Source: Erythrobacteraceae bacterium
GTDB taxonomy: Bacteria > Pseudomonadota > Alphaproteobacteria > Sphingomonadales > Sphingomonadaceae
Direction: 5' to 3'
DNA: 64,000 nucleotides
Assembly: GCA_027489065.1 (NCBI GenBank)
Contig: JAIYAM010000018.1
Span: forward strand, 62,001-126,000
The number at the start of each line of letters is the position of its first letter. The stretch's first letter is position 1. Positions 53,689 to 62,206 of the stretch are shown here, piece after piece. Under the pieces are notes generated by a model that was not told where the DNA came from, searched no databases, and was given only the letters and a program-made list of their open reading frames with translations. Both the position numbers and the translations under genes were made by a program.

Positions 53689-54734
53689 GCTGCGCTCCGC
53701 AACGTTACCGTGCTGGCCGTGAATCCGGGGCCGAGCGCGGTCATCACCGACAAGGGCGGAAGCCCCTGCTTGCGGACACGGTCGAGCACGAACAAGGCGG
53801 TCGGCGCGGACATGTTGCCGTGCAGGCGCAGAACCTCGCGTTCATCGTTGAGGCTCCCCTGTGGCAAGGCGAGCGCCACCTCGATCGCATCGACGACCTT
53901 GGCCCCGCCGGGGTGGCAGATGAAGCGATCGACGTCCTCGATCTGCACGCCTTGCGGGGTCAGCATCTCTTCTACCGCGCCGCGAAATTCCTTGCGGGCG
54001 AAGGCGGGAATGGCGCGGTTGAGAATGACGCCCAGACCGGCCGGCTCCATCTGCCAGCCCATGATGTCGAGCGTATCGGCCCAAGTCTTTTCGGCGCTGC
54101 CGGCGATCTGGGTGAATCCTTCGTCGCCAGGCCGGATCACGCTGGCCGCCGCCCCGTCGCCGAACAATGCGGTCGAGACAATGTCCGCCTTGCCGACATT
54201 CTCGGTTCTGAGAGCAAGGCTGCACAGCTCAACGGTGACGAACAGGACCGTTGCACCTGGTCCCACCCGTGCGAGCTTGGCGGCCAGCCCCAAGCCCGAT
54301 ACGCCGCCGGCACAGCCGAGGCCGAACACCGGCACCCGCGAGACATTGTCGCGGAAGCCAATGCGGCCCATGGCGCGCGCTTCCAGGCTCGGTGTGGCGA
54401 TGCCGGTCGAGGATACGGTGACGATGGCATCCACCTCGTGCGCCGCGATACCTGCCTCGGCCAGCGCCTTCTCGGCCGCTTCGACGAAAAGGTCGAGCGC
54501 GACCTCGAGATAGGCTTCGGTACGCTCGACGATGCTGCGCGGTTCCATGTACCAGGCGACCGGGCGGGCCAGCTGGCGAAACTCGATGCCTGCATTGCCG
54601 TAGATCGAGCGAAGCCTGCCGAAATCTTCGAAGGCCCCGCCGAGCAACTGCTCCGCGACCTGCGCACCGGTCGTTTGGTCGAGGACATTGAGCGGGGTCG
54701 CCGTCGCGAGTGAGTGGATGCTTACCGGGATCAT
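53685..54734 (-). CDS. Type III polyketide synthase (chalcone/stilbene synthase-like)
   Basis: The 349-residue thiolase-fold enzyme has the catalytic Cys in FGLGCAGGVSGLGL, His in FICHPGGAKVVDAIE and Asn in RLHGNMSAPTALFV. It extends an acyl-CoA starter with malonyl-CoA to an alkylpyrone or alkylresorcinol-type product. It is first in a two-gene unit with the ICMT-like methyltransferase and divergent from a DHA2 exporter gene. The starter specificity cannot be told from sequence. Confidence 0.95.
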   Translation of the reverse strand: MIPVSIHSLATATPLNVLDQTTGAQVAEQLLGGAFEDFGRLRSIYGNAGIEFRQLARPVAWYMEPRSIVERTEAYLEVALDLFVEAAEKALAEAGIAAHEVDAIVTVSSTGIATPSLEARAMGRIGFRDNVSRVPVFGLGCAGGVSGLGLAAKLARVGPGATVLFVTVELCSLALRTENVGKADIVSTALFGDGAAASVIRPGDEGFTQIAGSAEKTWADTLDIMGWQMEPAGLGVILNRAIPAFARKEFRGAVEEMLTPQGVQIEDVDRFICHPGGAKVVDAIEVALALPQGSLNDEREVLRLHGNMSAPTALFVLDRVRKQGLPPLSVMTALGPGFTASTVTLRSAA

Positions 54735-54896
54735 GAAGGGAGCCTCGCATCGGCCGATCGAACGGCAATCTGGTTCAAATTTTTCAGGCGAACGGCATCA
54801 AAGAAGCGTGGTTCTGCTAGTAGATACGGCGCTGTTCGACACGCGGATGCCAGTTTCCTTTAGTCATCCCCCAGGTCTTCGGCTACCGAACATGCG
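54735..54896. promoter_or_regulatory. Divergent promoter region of the polyketide locus
   Basis: The 162 bp between the divergent PKS and exporter starts hold both promoters. The stretch is AT-richer than its surroundings (for example GGTTCAAATTTTTCAGGCG). No convincing operator palindrome was identified. Confidence 0.5.
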
Positions 54897-56465
54897 ATGA
54901 ATGGCAACGAAACACCCGAGGCTGGCCTGCTGACGTGGGCCGGGTTCCTGTTCATGTGCGTCGGCATGTTCATGGCGATCCTCGATATCCAGATCGTCGC
55001 GACATCGCTGCCCACGATCCAGAGCGCGCTGAACATCGGCACCGACCAGATGATCTGGATCCAGACCGCCTATCTCACCGCGGAAATCGTGGCGATCCCG
55101 CTGACCGGCTTCCTGACCGCGCGGTTGGGGATGCGCTGGCTGTTCGTTTCGGCGGTCGCGGTGTTCACCATCGCATCAGTTGGCTGTTCGGAGAGCCAGA
55201 CCTTCGTCTCACTGATCGCGTGGCGGATCGTTCAGGGCTTTGCCGGGGGCACTTTGATCCCGGCCGTGTTTTCCGCAGTGTTTCTGCTGTTTCCGGTTAG
55301 ATCGCAGGGAATTGCCACCACCATCGCGGGTGTTGCTGCCGTTTTCGCGCCGACGATTGGCCCGATCGTCGGCGGGTGGATCACCGAGACCTACTCGTGG
55401 CACTGGCTATTCCGGATCAACGTCGTGCCGGGCATCGTCGCGGCAATTGGTGCTGCGGTAACGCTTCGCGGTCCGGCGAGCAATACGCGCACCGCCCGGA
55501 CGGTCGATGCGGCTGCGCTGACCCTTCTGGCGGTGGGACTGACCGCACTTCAGATCGGCCTGAAGGATGCGCCGACCGATGGCTGGCTTGCCCCCAACGT
55601 GGCCGCGCTGCTGCTGGGCTTCGTTGTGTGCGGGGCGGGCTTCGTCTGGCGCACGTCCCGGTCAGCAAGCCCTTTGGTCGAGCTGCGGTGCTTCAGCGAT
55701 CGCAACTTCGCCATCGGCTGCGCGCTGAGCTTCATTCTTGGCGTGGGGCTGTTCGGTTCGACCTATCTGATGCCGTTCTTCCTGGGCCTCGTACGCGAAC
55801 ATGATGCGCTGCGCATTGGCGAGATCATGCTCGTCACCGGCGTCGCCCAACTCATCGCCGCGCCTGTCGCGGTCTACCTTGAGCAGCGCGTGGGCGCGCG
55901 CTCGCTCACCGTGTTCGGCTTCGTCCTGTTTGCCGCCGGCCTGCTGATGAGCGCCAACCAAACCGCCGACACCGATTTTGCCGAGATGCTTGTGCCGCAG
56001 GTCTTGCGGGGCGTTGCGACCATGTTCTGCCTGCTGCCCCCGACACGGATGGCGCTGGGGCGCCTGTCATCCGAATTGGTGGCGGACGGCAGCGGCCTGT
56101 TCAACCTGATGCGCAACCTTGGCGGGGCGATAGGCCTTGCCCTCATCGACACCACGATTTTCAGCCGCGCTGCGACCTACGGGGCAAAAATCGTCGAGGA
56201 ATTGAAGGCAGGCAACATCGAAACGGCGGTAAGGATCGGCATACCGCGCGATGCGTTCATCGAACAGCTCGGCATACCGCCCGATGAATTCACCGAGGAG
56301 ATGATCCGTCCTCTGGTTGAACGACAAGCTCTGGTCGAGGCAATCAACGACGCATGGTTGTTGATCGGGGTGCTTACCGCACTTGCCGTGATACTCGTAT
56401 TTTTTGTTCGCCGAATACCGCTCCAGAATACAGCCGAACGCGCTGCCGGTCGCGACTCACTGTGA
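54897..56465 (+). CDS. DHA2-family MFS drug/metabolite exporter
   Basis: The 522-residue protein has about 14 membrane segments with DHA2 signatures: AILDIQIVATSLPTIQSALN, WIQTAYLTAEIVAIPLTGFL and GTLIPAVFSAVFLLFPVR. The motif GGWITETYSWHWLFRINVVPG (split as family block C) is present. No HlyD-type membrane fusion partner lies next to it. Divergent to the type III PKS, it may export the polyketide; this is inference from position. Confidence 0.92.
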   Translation: MNGNETPEAGLLTWAGFLFMCVGMFMAILDIQIVATSLPTIQSALNIGTDQMIWIQTAYLTAEIVAIPLTGFLTARLGMRWLFVSAVAVFTIASVGCSESQTFVSLIAWRIVQGFAGGTLIPAVFSAVFLLFPVRSQGIATTIAGVAAVFAPTIGPIVGGWITETYSWHWLFRINVVPGIVAAIGAAVTLRGPASNTRTARTVDAAALTLLAVGLTALQIGLKDAPTDGWLAPNVAALLLGFVVCGAGFVWRTSRSASPLVELRCFSDRNFAIGCALSFILGVGLFGSTYLMPFFLGLVREHDALRIGEIMLVTGVAQLIAAPVAVYLEQRVGARSLTVFGFVLFAAGLLMSANQTADTDFAEMLVPQVLRGVATMFCLLPPTRMALGRLSSELVADGSGLFNLMRNLGGAIGLALIDTTIFSRAATYGAKIVEELKAGNIETAVRIGIPRDAFIEQLGIPPDEFTEEMIRPLVERQALVEAINDAWLLIGVLTALAVILVFFVRRIPLQNTAERAAGRDSL

Positions 56466-56749
56466 GGTGGCAGCTTCCACCCACCCCCCGGTCATAAGCG
56501 GAGCCGATCTGCGATCCCGACAACTGTCTGGCGGCTTCCGGCGGAGCCAGACGTTCAATTCGGTGGTCGTGAACGACCGATCTTGGGTCGACATCTGCCG
56601 GAAGGTTCTGGGACAAAGCCCTCGATGGGCATCGCATGCCGGAACGACCGACTTAGCCGAAACCGGCGTACGTGAAGCAATCGAGTAGGTGCTGCTTCAC
56701 GCGGCCCGAATTTGGCAGAGCCCCACGCCGTGGCGAGGGCAGGGATGGT

Positions 56750-57709
56750 CTATCTATCGCCTCCTCCACTCTGTTCCATGAAGGATCGCACATCGCGCGC
56801 GAAGCGGGCCGGCTCGTCCACGAAGGGGAAATGGCCGGCACGCGGATAGGATACGAAAGCGCCGTTCGCCAGTTTCGCAGCAAGTCTTTGCTGCGGCTCT
56901 TCGGCAGTCTGCTGGTCAAGCGCGCCGTCGATGAAGAGCACCGGCATGGTCAGCCGGTCCGGCTGCTCGAAGTGGTATTGGAGCAGCCCCTTGCTCCACA
57001 GCGCATTGCCCATTTCGCCGGAATTGCCGAGCCCCTCCGCATTGTCCCATTGTTCCACCTGCCGCGCTGTGGCGGGGTTCGGGAACATGGCCTCTTCGAT
57101 CCACTGCTTCCTGCGGGCATCGTCATAAGCGGCAAAAGGCTGACATTCCCCGTCGCCCGCCGCTGCGATCGCCCGGGCATAGGCGGGCGGATCTTCGCGA
57201 AGGAGCCGGTCACACAGCGCTTTCATCGCTGCTGGCATGTCCGGCACCGCGCCTGTGAGGATGAGCCCCGCCACGCGGTCAGGATGCTTGGCGGCATATT
57301 CAAGCGCCAGAATGCTGCCGAAACTATGCCCGAGCAGGATCACGCGATCGGCCCCGAGATGATCGCGCAGGACATCAATGTCCGAAACGAGGATCGGGAT
57401 GGAATAGAGATCGGGATCGGACGGGCGCTGCGAATGCCCCGACCCGCGCTGATCGTAATAGACCACGGTGGCGAATTGTTCGATCAGAGGGCCGACGGAG
57501 GCCTGGAAGGTCTGGCTTCCCTGCCCCGGACCGCCATGCAGGGTAATGATGGGGATGCTGGACGGCTTGCCTGCAACGCGGAACCATTGCGAAACCGGGC
57601 CCGGCGCATTGTCGAACCTTCCTTCGCCCGGAGTTAACGGCTCTCGTGCAGCCGATAACGACGCCGACAGCGCAGCCAGTAGCAGAAATGGGGTCACCCA
57701 GCGTTGCAT
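56750..57709 (-). CDS. Secreted alpha/beta hydrolase (proline iminopeptidase-like S33)
   Basis: The 319-residue protein starts MQRWVTPFLLLAALSASLSA with a signal peptide and has HGGPGQGSQTF (oxyanion region), VVYYDQRGSGHSQRP, the nucleophile elbow LLGHSFGSILALEY and acid/His in FIDGALDQQTAEE and RAGHFPFVDEP. This is the S33 peptidase/lyase group. Start 57709 has AAGAGGTGCGC; the reading to 57769 is less likely. The substrate is unknown. Confidence 0.9.
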   Translation of the reverse strand: MQRWVTPFLLLAALSASLSAAREPLTPGEGRFDNAPGPVSQWFRVAGKPSSIPIITLHGGPGQGSQTFQASVGPLIEQFATVVYYDQRGSGHSQRPSDPDLYSIPILVSDIDVLRDHLGADRVILLGHSFGSILALEYAAKHPDRVAGLILTGAVPDMPAAMKALCDRLLREDPPAYARAIAAAGDGECQPFAAYDDARRKQWIEEAMFPNPATARQVEQWDNAEGLGNSGEMGNALWSKGLLQYHFEQPDRLTMPVLFIDGALDQQTAEEPQQRLAAKLANGAFVSYPRAGHFPFVDEPARFARDVRSFMEQSGGGDR

Positions 57710-57790
57710 GCGCACCTCTTTTGGTCGATCGGGCAGCGAGACGAAGATCGGTGACCGGCGTCGCTGCAAAACCCCGGCCGCTGCGCGCCC

Positions 57791-58612
57791 TCAGCGTGGA
57801 CTAAGCCAGACGCGCCGCCCCGGAAAATCGGTCACGATGGTGAATTCGCGCAGCAAATCAACACCGATGTTGGCCGGAACACGGGCATCGGCGCTGACCT
57901 GCGCTCGGACATTGCGGAAGGTCTTGCCCGCAATCGTCAGCTCCGGGACATAGACCACCGGGCGCGACACCACCCCGCCGATCCCGCCACCAGGCTCGGT
58001 CGCCACGGGCGTCAGCGACAGTTCGGAAGCCAAGCCTGCGGAAATCAGCAAGCCAGAGCCGTTACCGAGATCGAAATCGGCCGCTTGTGTCCCGGCGGTT
58101 CCGAAGCTTACCGCGATGGTCTCGATGCCGTGCGCGGCTGTCAGATCGAGCATGACACCCTCAGGCACCGCATGGCTGGCCAACCACTCGATCCGCCCGC
58201 CTTCGATATCGACCAGCACCCGGCCGGCGTCGAACAGTTCGCGGCCCAGAATCATGGGAAGCGGTGCGTTCAACAGGCGCGCGCCGACGTCCGAGAGGTC
58301 CATGATGGCCGCAGTCGGGATCAGCAGGTCGCGGCCCAAGGCCGTAACGCTCACGTCCTTGACGAGCTCGGCGCGGGTGGTGGCAGCGCCGGTGCCCCTC
58401 GCCTCCACTTCGGTGCCGCTCCCGAGACGCAGCTGCCGGGCCGTTGCGGTGTCGAAGACCGTGACCTCCGCGCCGCTGTCGACCAGAGCCCGAACCGACT
58501 CACCGCCCACCTCGACGGGAAGGAACAGGCGATCGCCCTCGACCAAAAGGGGTTCAGCGTGAAGGGGGAGTGCGAGAAGTGCAGCGAACACTGCAACAAG
58601 CCGACGTGCCAT
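57791..58612 (-). CDS. Secreted aspartyl (retropepsin-like) protease
   Basis: The 273-residue protein has a signal peptide and two retropepsin-like lobes. The first contains LVDSGAEVTVFDTATARQL with the active-site DSGA and later LPMILGRELF. The second lobe reads AADFDLGNGSGLLISAGLAS, in which DLGNGSG replaces the expected D(S/T)G(A/S), so its catalytic Asp context is degenerate. It may be a single-chain pseudo-dimer with one poor site. Confidence 0.82.
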   Translation of the reverse strand: MARRLVAVFAALLALPLHAEPLLVEGDRLFLPVEVGGESVRALVDSGAEVTVFDTATARQLRLGSGTEVEARGTGAATTRAELVKDVSVTALGRDLLIPTAAIMDLSDVGARLLNAPLPMILGRELFDAGRVLVDIEGGRIEWLASHAVPEGVMLDLTAAHGIETIAVSFGTAGTQAADFDLGNGSGLLISAGLASELSLTPVATEPGGGIGGVVSRPVVYVPELTIAGKTFRNVRAQVSADARVPANIGVDLLREFTIVTDFPGRRVWLSPR

Positions 58613-58737
58613 GCCGCGTTCATCCCCGGCGTATTGCTCAAATCATACGCTGTCTCGACCGACGCGCAATATGGTGTGACAAACTGCGCACTGCCGAAAA
58701 CCTCGCCACGCCTATCGCGTGACAGCGGCCGAGACGG

Positions 58738-59007
58738 GCCCGGAGCGATGTAGTGCCACTCTTCGCCGGTTTGGCCGCACCACGCGAGCACGGCATTGCT
58801 GGTGAGTTCGGTGCCATTATCGCTGACGATCATGCCGGGCTTGCCGCGCTCGCTGATCGGCTGGGTCAGCTCGCGCACGACACGGTACCCCGAGATCGAG
58901 GTGTCCGGCACCGCCGCCTGGCACTCCCTGATCACATCATCGACGACGTTGAGCACCCGGAGCCGTCTGCCAGAAGCCATCCGGTCGTGAACGAAGTCGA
59001 GGCCCCG
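58738..59007 (-). pseudogene. Transposase remnant (rve/IS3-type integrase core)
   Basis: A fragment of about 90 residues reads DFVHDRMASGRRLRVLNVVD, then DNGTELTSNAVLAWC and EEWHYIAPG. These are the D, D and E regions of an IS3-type transposase core. Both ends are missing. The right edge abuts the truncated UspA fragment, so the insertion probably removed the start of that gene. Confidence 0.85.
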
Positions 59008-59020
59008 CGCTGGTTTCAGC

Positions 59021-59300
59021 CCGGGCGAACTCGGCTCGATCATCGAGCGGGTGGTGCGCGCCAGCGCCAAGCCGGTGCTGGTGGTGACCCGCGCTTTCGC
59101 CGAGCCACAGCACATCGTGTTCGCCTATGATGGCAGCCCGGCAGCCAAGCGTGCGCTGGAACGGCTTGCCCATTCCCCGCTGTTTGCGCGCCTTCCGGTC
59201 ACCATTGTCATGGCCGAAAGCGAAGGTGCTATCAAACGTGCTCTGCTGGATGAGGCTGAAGCCGAATTCGCTTCCGATCATCACGTGACAACTCCGCTGA
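59021..59300 (+). pseudogene. UspA (universal stress protein) remnant
   Basis: Plus-strand frame: PGELGSIIERVVRASAKPVL, then AEPQHIVFAYDGSPAAKRAL and FARLPVTIVMAES. These correspond to the end of one Usp domain and the start of the next, as in tandem Usp proteins. The 5' end is cut by the transposase remnant and the 3' end loses similarity near 59290. The ORF 59051-59353 is probably not a working gene. Confidence 0.8.
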
Positions 59301-59318
59301 CGCGCCGATGGGGTCACG

Positions 59319-59338
59319 GGCACATGCTGGCATGTGCC
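59319..59338. repeat. Short perfect hairpin at the edge of the UspA remnant
   Basis: GGCACATGC and GCATGTGCC flank TG (59319-59338). It lies 25 bp upstream of the SLC13 permease start. It may be part of the mobile-element border or a regulatory hairpin. Confidence 0.4.
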
Positions 59339-59362
59339 GCATCGCTGATGTAGCAATTGGTG

Positions 59363-61171
59363 ATGCAGAGCTTTGCCGGCGAATATGTCACTTTTTACGC
59401 GCCTTACATCGGCCTCGCACTTCTCGTCGGCATCTTCGCTGCCTTCGCGACTGAGCGAAGACCACCGGTGGTTGTTGCCGTGACAGGCGCGGTGCTGACG
59501 ATGGCATTCGGTTTTCTCCCCCCCCGTGAACTACTAGGTGTGTTCAGCAATCCGGCGCCCGTTACGATTGCTGCCATGTTCGTGCTGTCCGGAGCGCTTT
59601 TGCGCACCGGTGCGCTCGAAGAAGTGTCGGGCTGGGTCATTCGCCGCACTTTGCGCAAACCCCGTTTGGCATTGGTCGAGATCGGAGTCGGCACCATCGC
59701 GGCCTCCGCATTCATGAACAATACTCCTGTCGTGATGGTGCTGATCCCTATCGTCCAGCGGCTGGCCAGGGTGCTGGGCGTCGCAGCCACGCGGTTGCTG
59801 ATCCCACTGTCTTACATCTCGATCCTTGGGGGATCGCTGACGTTGATCGGCACCTCGACCAACCTGCTCGTTGACGGTGTGGCGCAGCAACAGGGGCTCG
59901 CAGCATTTGGCATCTTCGAGATCACCATTGTCGGACTTTGCGCTGCTGCGTCCGGGCTCGCGATGCTGACGCTGAGCGGGAAGTTCCTGCTACCCGACCG
60001 GGCCGCTCATGCGATCGATGAGCAGGGCGAAAGCGATGCCTTCCTCTCTCACCTTACGCTGGTGGGAAACAGCCCGCTGATCGGCCGCAAGATTGGAGAC
60101 ATTGCCCTTTTTCGCCGACCAGGTCTGCGTCTGATCGGCGCACAGCGAGGTAAGAGATTCGATCGGCGTGGTTTTGACGAATGGCTGCTTGCAGCGGGCG
60201 ACCAGCTGATCGTGACCGCCAGCCCTACAGAGCTTGCTTCGCTTTCAGAGGCGGATGATTTCAAGGTCGGCTTGATGGGCGTTGGCGGCGGTGTAGCGAC
60301 CGCTGGGCCTGACAGGCCCAAGGACTTGCGGCTAATCCAAGCAGTCATCTCGCCGTCGCACTCGATCATCGGGCGCAGGCTGGCAGATATACCATTCCTG
60401 TCTCGCCTGAAGGTTCGCGTGCTTGGCCTCGCCCGGCCCCGCCATATTGCGGGCCCCGATCTTGCCAATGCGCGCGTGCGGGCGGGCGACCGGCTGCTGA
60501 TTGCCGGAGGCAGTGACGCAGCCCAGGCTCTTCAATCAAATGTCGGCCTCACCGATGTCAGCGAGGCCACGACCCGCGCGTTTCGCCGTGCTCAGGCGCC
60601 TATCGCCATTGGCACGCTTGCAGGAGTAGTGCTGCTCGCCGCTGCCTTCGGCTGGCCGATAGAAGCCTTGGCTTTGGCGGGGGTCGGCATTGTCCTGCTG
60701 TTCCGCTGTCTTGAACCCGAAGAGGCATGGAGTGCCATCGACGGAAATACTCTGGTGATGATCTTCGGCATGCTGGCGTTTGGCAAAGGCCTGGAAAATG
60801 CTGGAACGGTAGAGCTGATCGTGTCCAGCCTGCAACCCTTGCTGACCACCATGACGCCGTTTCTCCTGCTGGTCGCGATCTATGCCGTCACAAGCCTTCT
60901 GACCGAAACCGTCACAAACAATGCCGTGGCCGTCATTATGGCTCCGATCGCCATCGGACTGGCTCCGATCACCGGGGTTGACCCACGCCCACTCGTGGTT
61001 GCTGTCATGTTCGGCGCCAGCGCCAGCTTTGCAACCCCGATCGGCTACCAGACCAACACCCTTGTCTATGGAGCTGCCAACTACCGCTTCATGGATTTCG
61101 TGAAGATCGGCGTGCCCATGAACATCGTGGTGGGCATCGCTGCATGCGTTGCTATCCACTGGCTTTACTGA
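59363..61171 (+). CDS. SLC13-type permease with two cytoplasmic RCK_C/TrkA_C domains
   Basis: The protein of about 602 residues has membrane halves of the DASS/ArsB superfamily (NNTPVVMVLIPIVQRLARVL, GTSTNLLVDGVAQQQG) in the first part. A soluble middle follows with two TrkA_C-like repeats (SPLIGRKIGDIALFRRPGLR and SHSIIGRRLADIPFLSRLKV). The second membrane half has TETVTNNAVAVIMAPIAIGL and SFATPIGYQTNTLVYGAANY. Such permeases are often annotated as sulfate or anion transporters. ATG 59363 is used; TTG at 59357 and GTG at 59360 are also possible. Confidence 0.9.
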   Translation: MQSFAGEYVTFYAPYIGLALLVGIFAAFATERRPPVVVAVTGAVLTMAFGFLPPRELLGVFSNPAPVTIAAMFVLSGALLRTGALEEVSGWVIRRTLRKPRLALVEIGVGTIAASAFMNNTPVVMVLIPIVQRLARVLGVAATRLLIPLSYISILGGSLTLIGTSTNLLVDGVAQQQGLAAFGIFEITIVGLCAAASGLAMLTLSGKFLLPDRAAHAIDEQGESDAFLSHLTLVGNSPLIGRKIGDIALFRRPGLRLIGAQRGKRFDRRGFDEWLLAAGDQLIVTASPTELASLSEADDFKVGLMGVGGGVATAGPDRPKDLRLIQAVISPSHSIIGRRLADIPFLSRLKVRVLGLARPRHIAGPDLANARVRAGDRLLIAGGSDAAQALQSNVGLTDVSEATTRAFRRAQAPIAIGTLAGVVLLAAAFGWPIEALALAGVGIVLLFRCLEPEEAWSAIDGNTLVMIFGMLAFGKGLENAGTVELIVSSLQPLLTTMTPFLLLVAIYAVTSLLTETVTNNAVAVIMAPIAIGLAPITGVDPRPLVVAVMFGASASFATPIGYQTNTLVYGAANYRFMDFVKIGVPMNIVVGIAACVAIHWLY

Positions 61172-61436
61172 CGGAACCGAGTTGATGTTCACAGACGCGC
61201 AATCTCGGGATCAGGCCGCTCAAAAATCGGGTGTGAAGCGCCTCGCTAAGGATCGCGAGTGATGGCGTTGAACACCTGTCGGCGGACATTACAACAACCG
61301 CCTATCTCCGCCGTTCAGCTTGCGACTTTAGAGCAGCCTTACTCCTGACTTAGCTTGGAGACAGGATTCTGAACCACGGCTAGCTTTGTAAGCATGTCAG
61401 AGGGTGCGATGTTCCTCGCATCATTAAGAGGTGACG

Positions 61437-61835
61437 ATGGGCACCGATCGAAAAAGAGTGGGCGATGAAACAGCTTCGAGTTCCGAGCTCGCTCAGGATC
61501 GAACGAACCTGGCAGAAGATCGCACGCTGCTTGCGCATGAGCGAAGCTTCGCCAGTTGGGTTCGCACCGGGATGGCTGGTGTCGGCATTGGAATAGCTTT
61601 CAACGCGTTGTTCAAGACGCTGGAGCCTGCCTGGATCCCTAAGGCTATTGCCACGGTTTTTCTCCTGATCGCAGTCTTCATTTTCCTGTCGGCCGAACGG
61701 CGGGCACGCCGGGCAATCAACCGACTTGCGGCGCATCGGATTGCCATGCTTGCGCCGGTGCAACTACGGCTGATCGCCTGGGTGTTGGCGTCGACAACGG
61801 TGGCGCTGGGCGCTGCTATATGGAAGTTGGCTTAA
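61437..61835 (+). CDS. DUF202 (YidH-like) membrane protein
   Basis: The 132-residue protein has the DUF202 block NLAEDRTLLAHERSFASWVR and membrane helices GMAGVGIGIAFNALF, WIPKAIATVFLLIAVFIFLS and LRLIAWVLASTTVALGAAIW. The function is unknown; such proteins often sit near stress or transport genes. ATG 61437 follows AAGAGGTGACG. Confidence 0.88.
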   Translation: MGTDRKRVGDETASSSELAQDRTNLAEDRTLLAHERSFASWVRTGMAGVGIGIAFNALFKTLEPAWIPKAIATVFLLIAVFIFLSAERRARRAINRLAAHRIAMLAPVQLRLIAWVLASTTVALGAAIWKLA

Positions 61836-62206
61836 TCTAAAAAAGCGAGCAATCCCGGGGGTTCTGTCAGAGCAGATGAACAGGCTGGTAAGGGGTGAAC
61901 GGGCAGGGCGACCGCCAGACCTGCAAGACCGCCCGCTCAGCCGCCCTGGCTGAGTGGCGCAGCCTCATGGCCTGAGCTCACAGCGGGTAAGGGTGAGCTC
62001 CGCCAACCGGAGACGGGTTGCGATTGGGCTGGCAGCACCGCCACCTGACCCTCCCTAGCACCGGATCGCCAGCCTACCCCTGCTGGCGCTGCCCCCCAGA
62101 CCCTCGCGTCATGCCTTAACGGGGGCGGCAAGTTGACCGCGCCCCTGCGTCTGTTAGCCTTGTGCGCAACAAACACCCACAAAAGGGTGGCAATGGGGAG
62201 AGAACC
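61836..62206. other. 371-bp stretch with several stem-forming segments, no clear gene
   Basis: No protein is supported. Inverted pairs are seen, such as CTCAGCC/GGCTGAG around 61928-61953 and CGCCAGC/GCTGGCG around 62069-62090. A small RNA or leader structure is possible, but no known family was recognised. It ends with a GGGGAG ribosome site for the acyltransferase. Confidence 0.3.

Noticed and set aside
52370..62206. Attachment-site copy of the tRNA-Ser 3' end
   Set aside because: I looked for the GGTTCGAATCCCACCCGCTC end elsewhere in the window and did not see a second copy.
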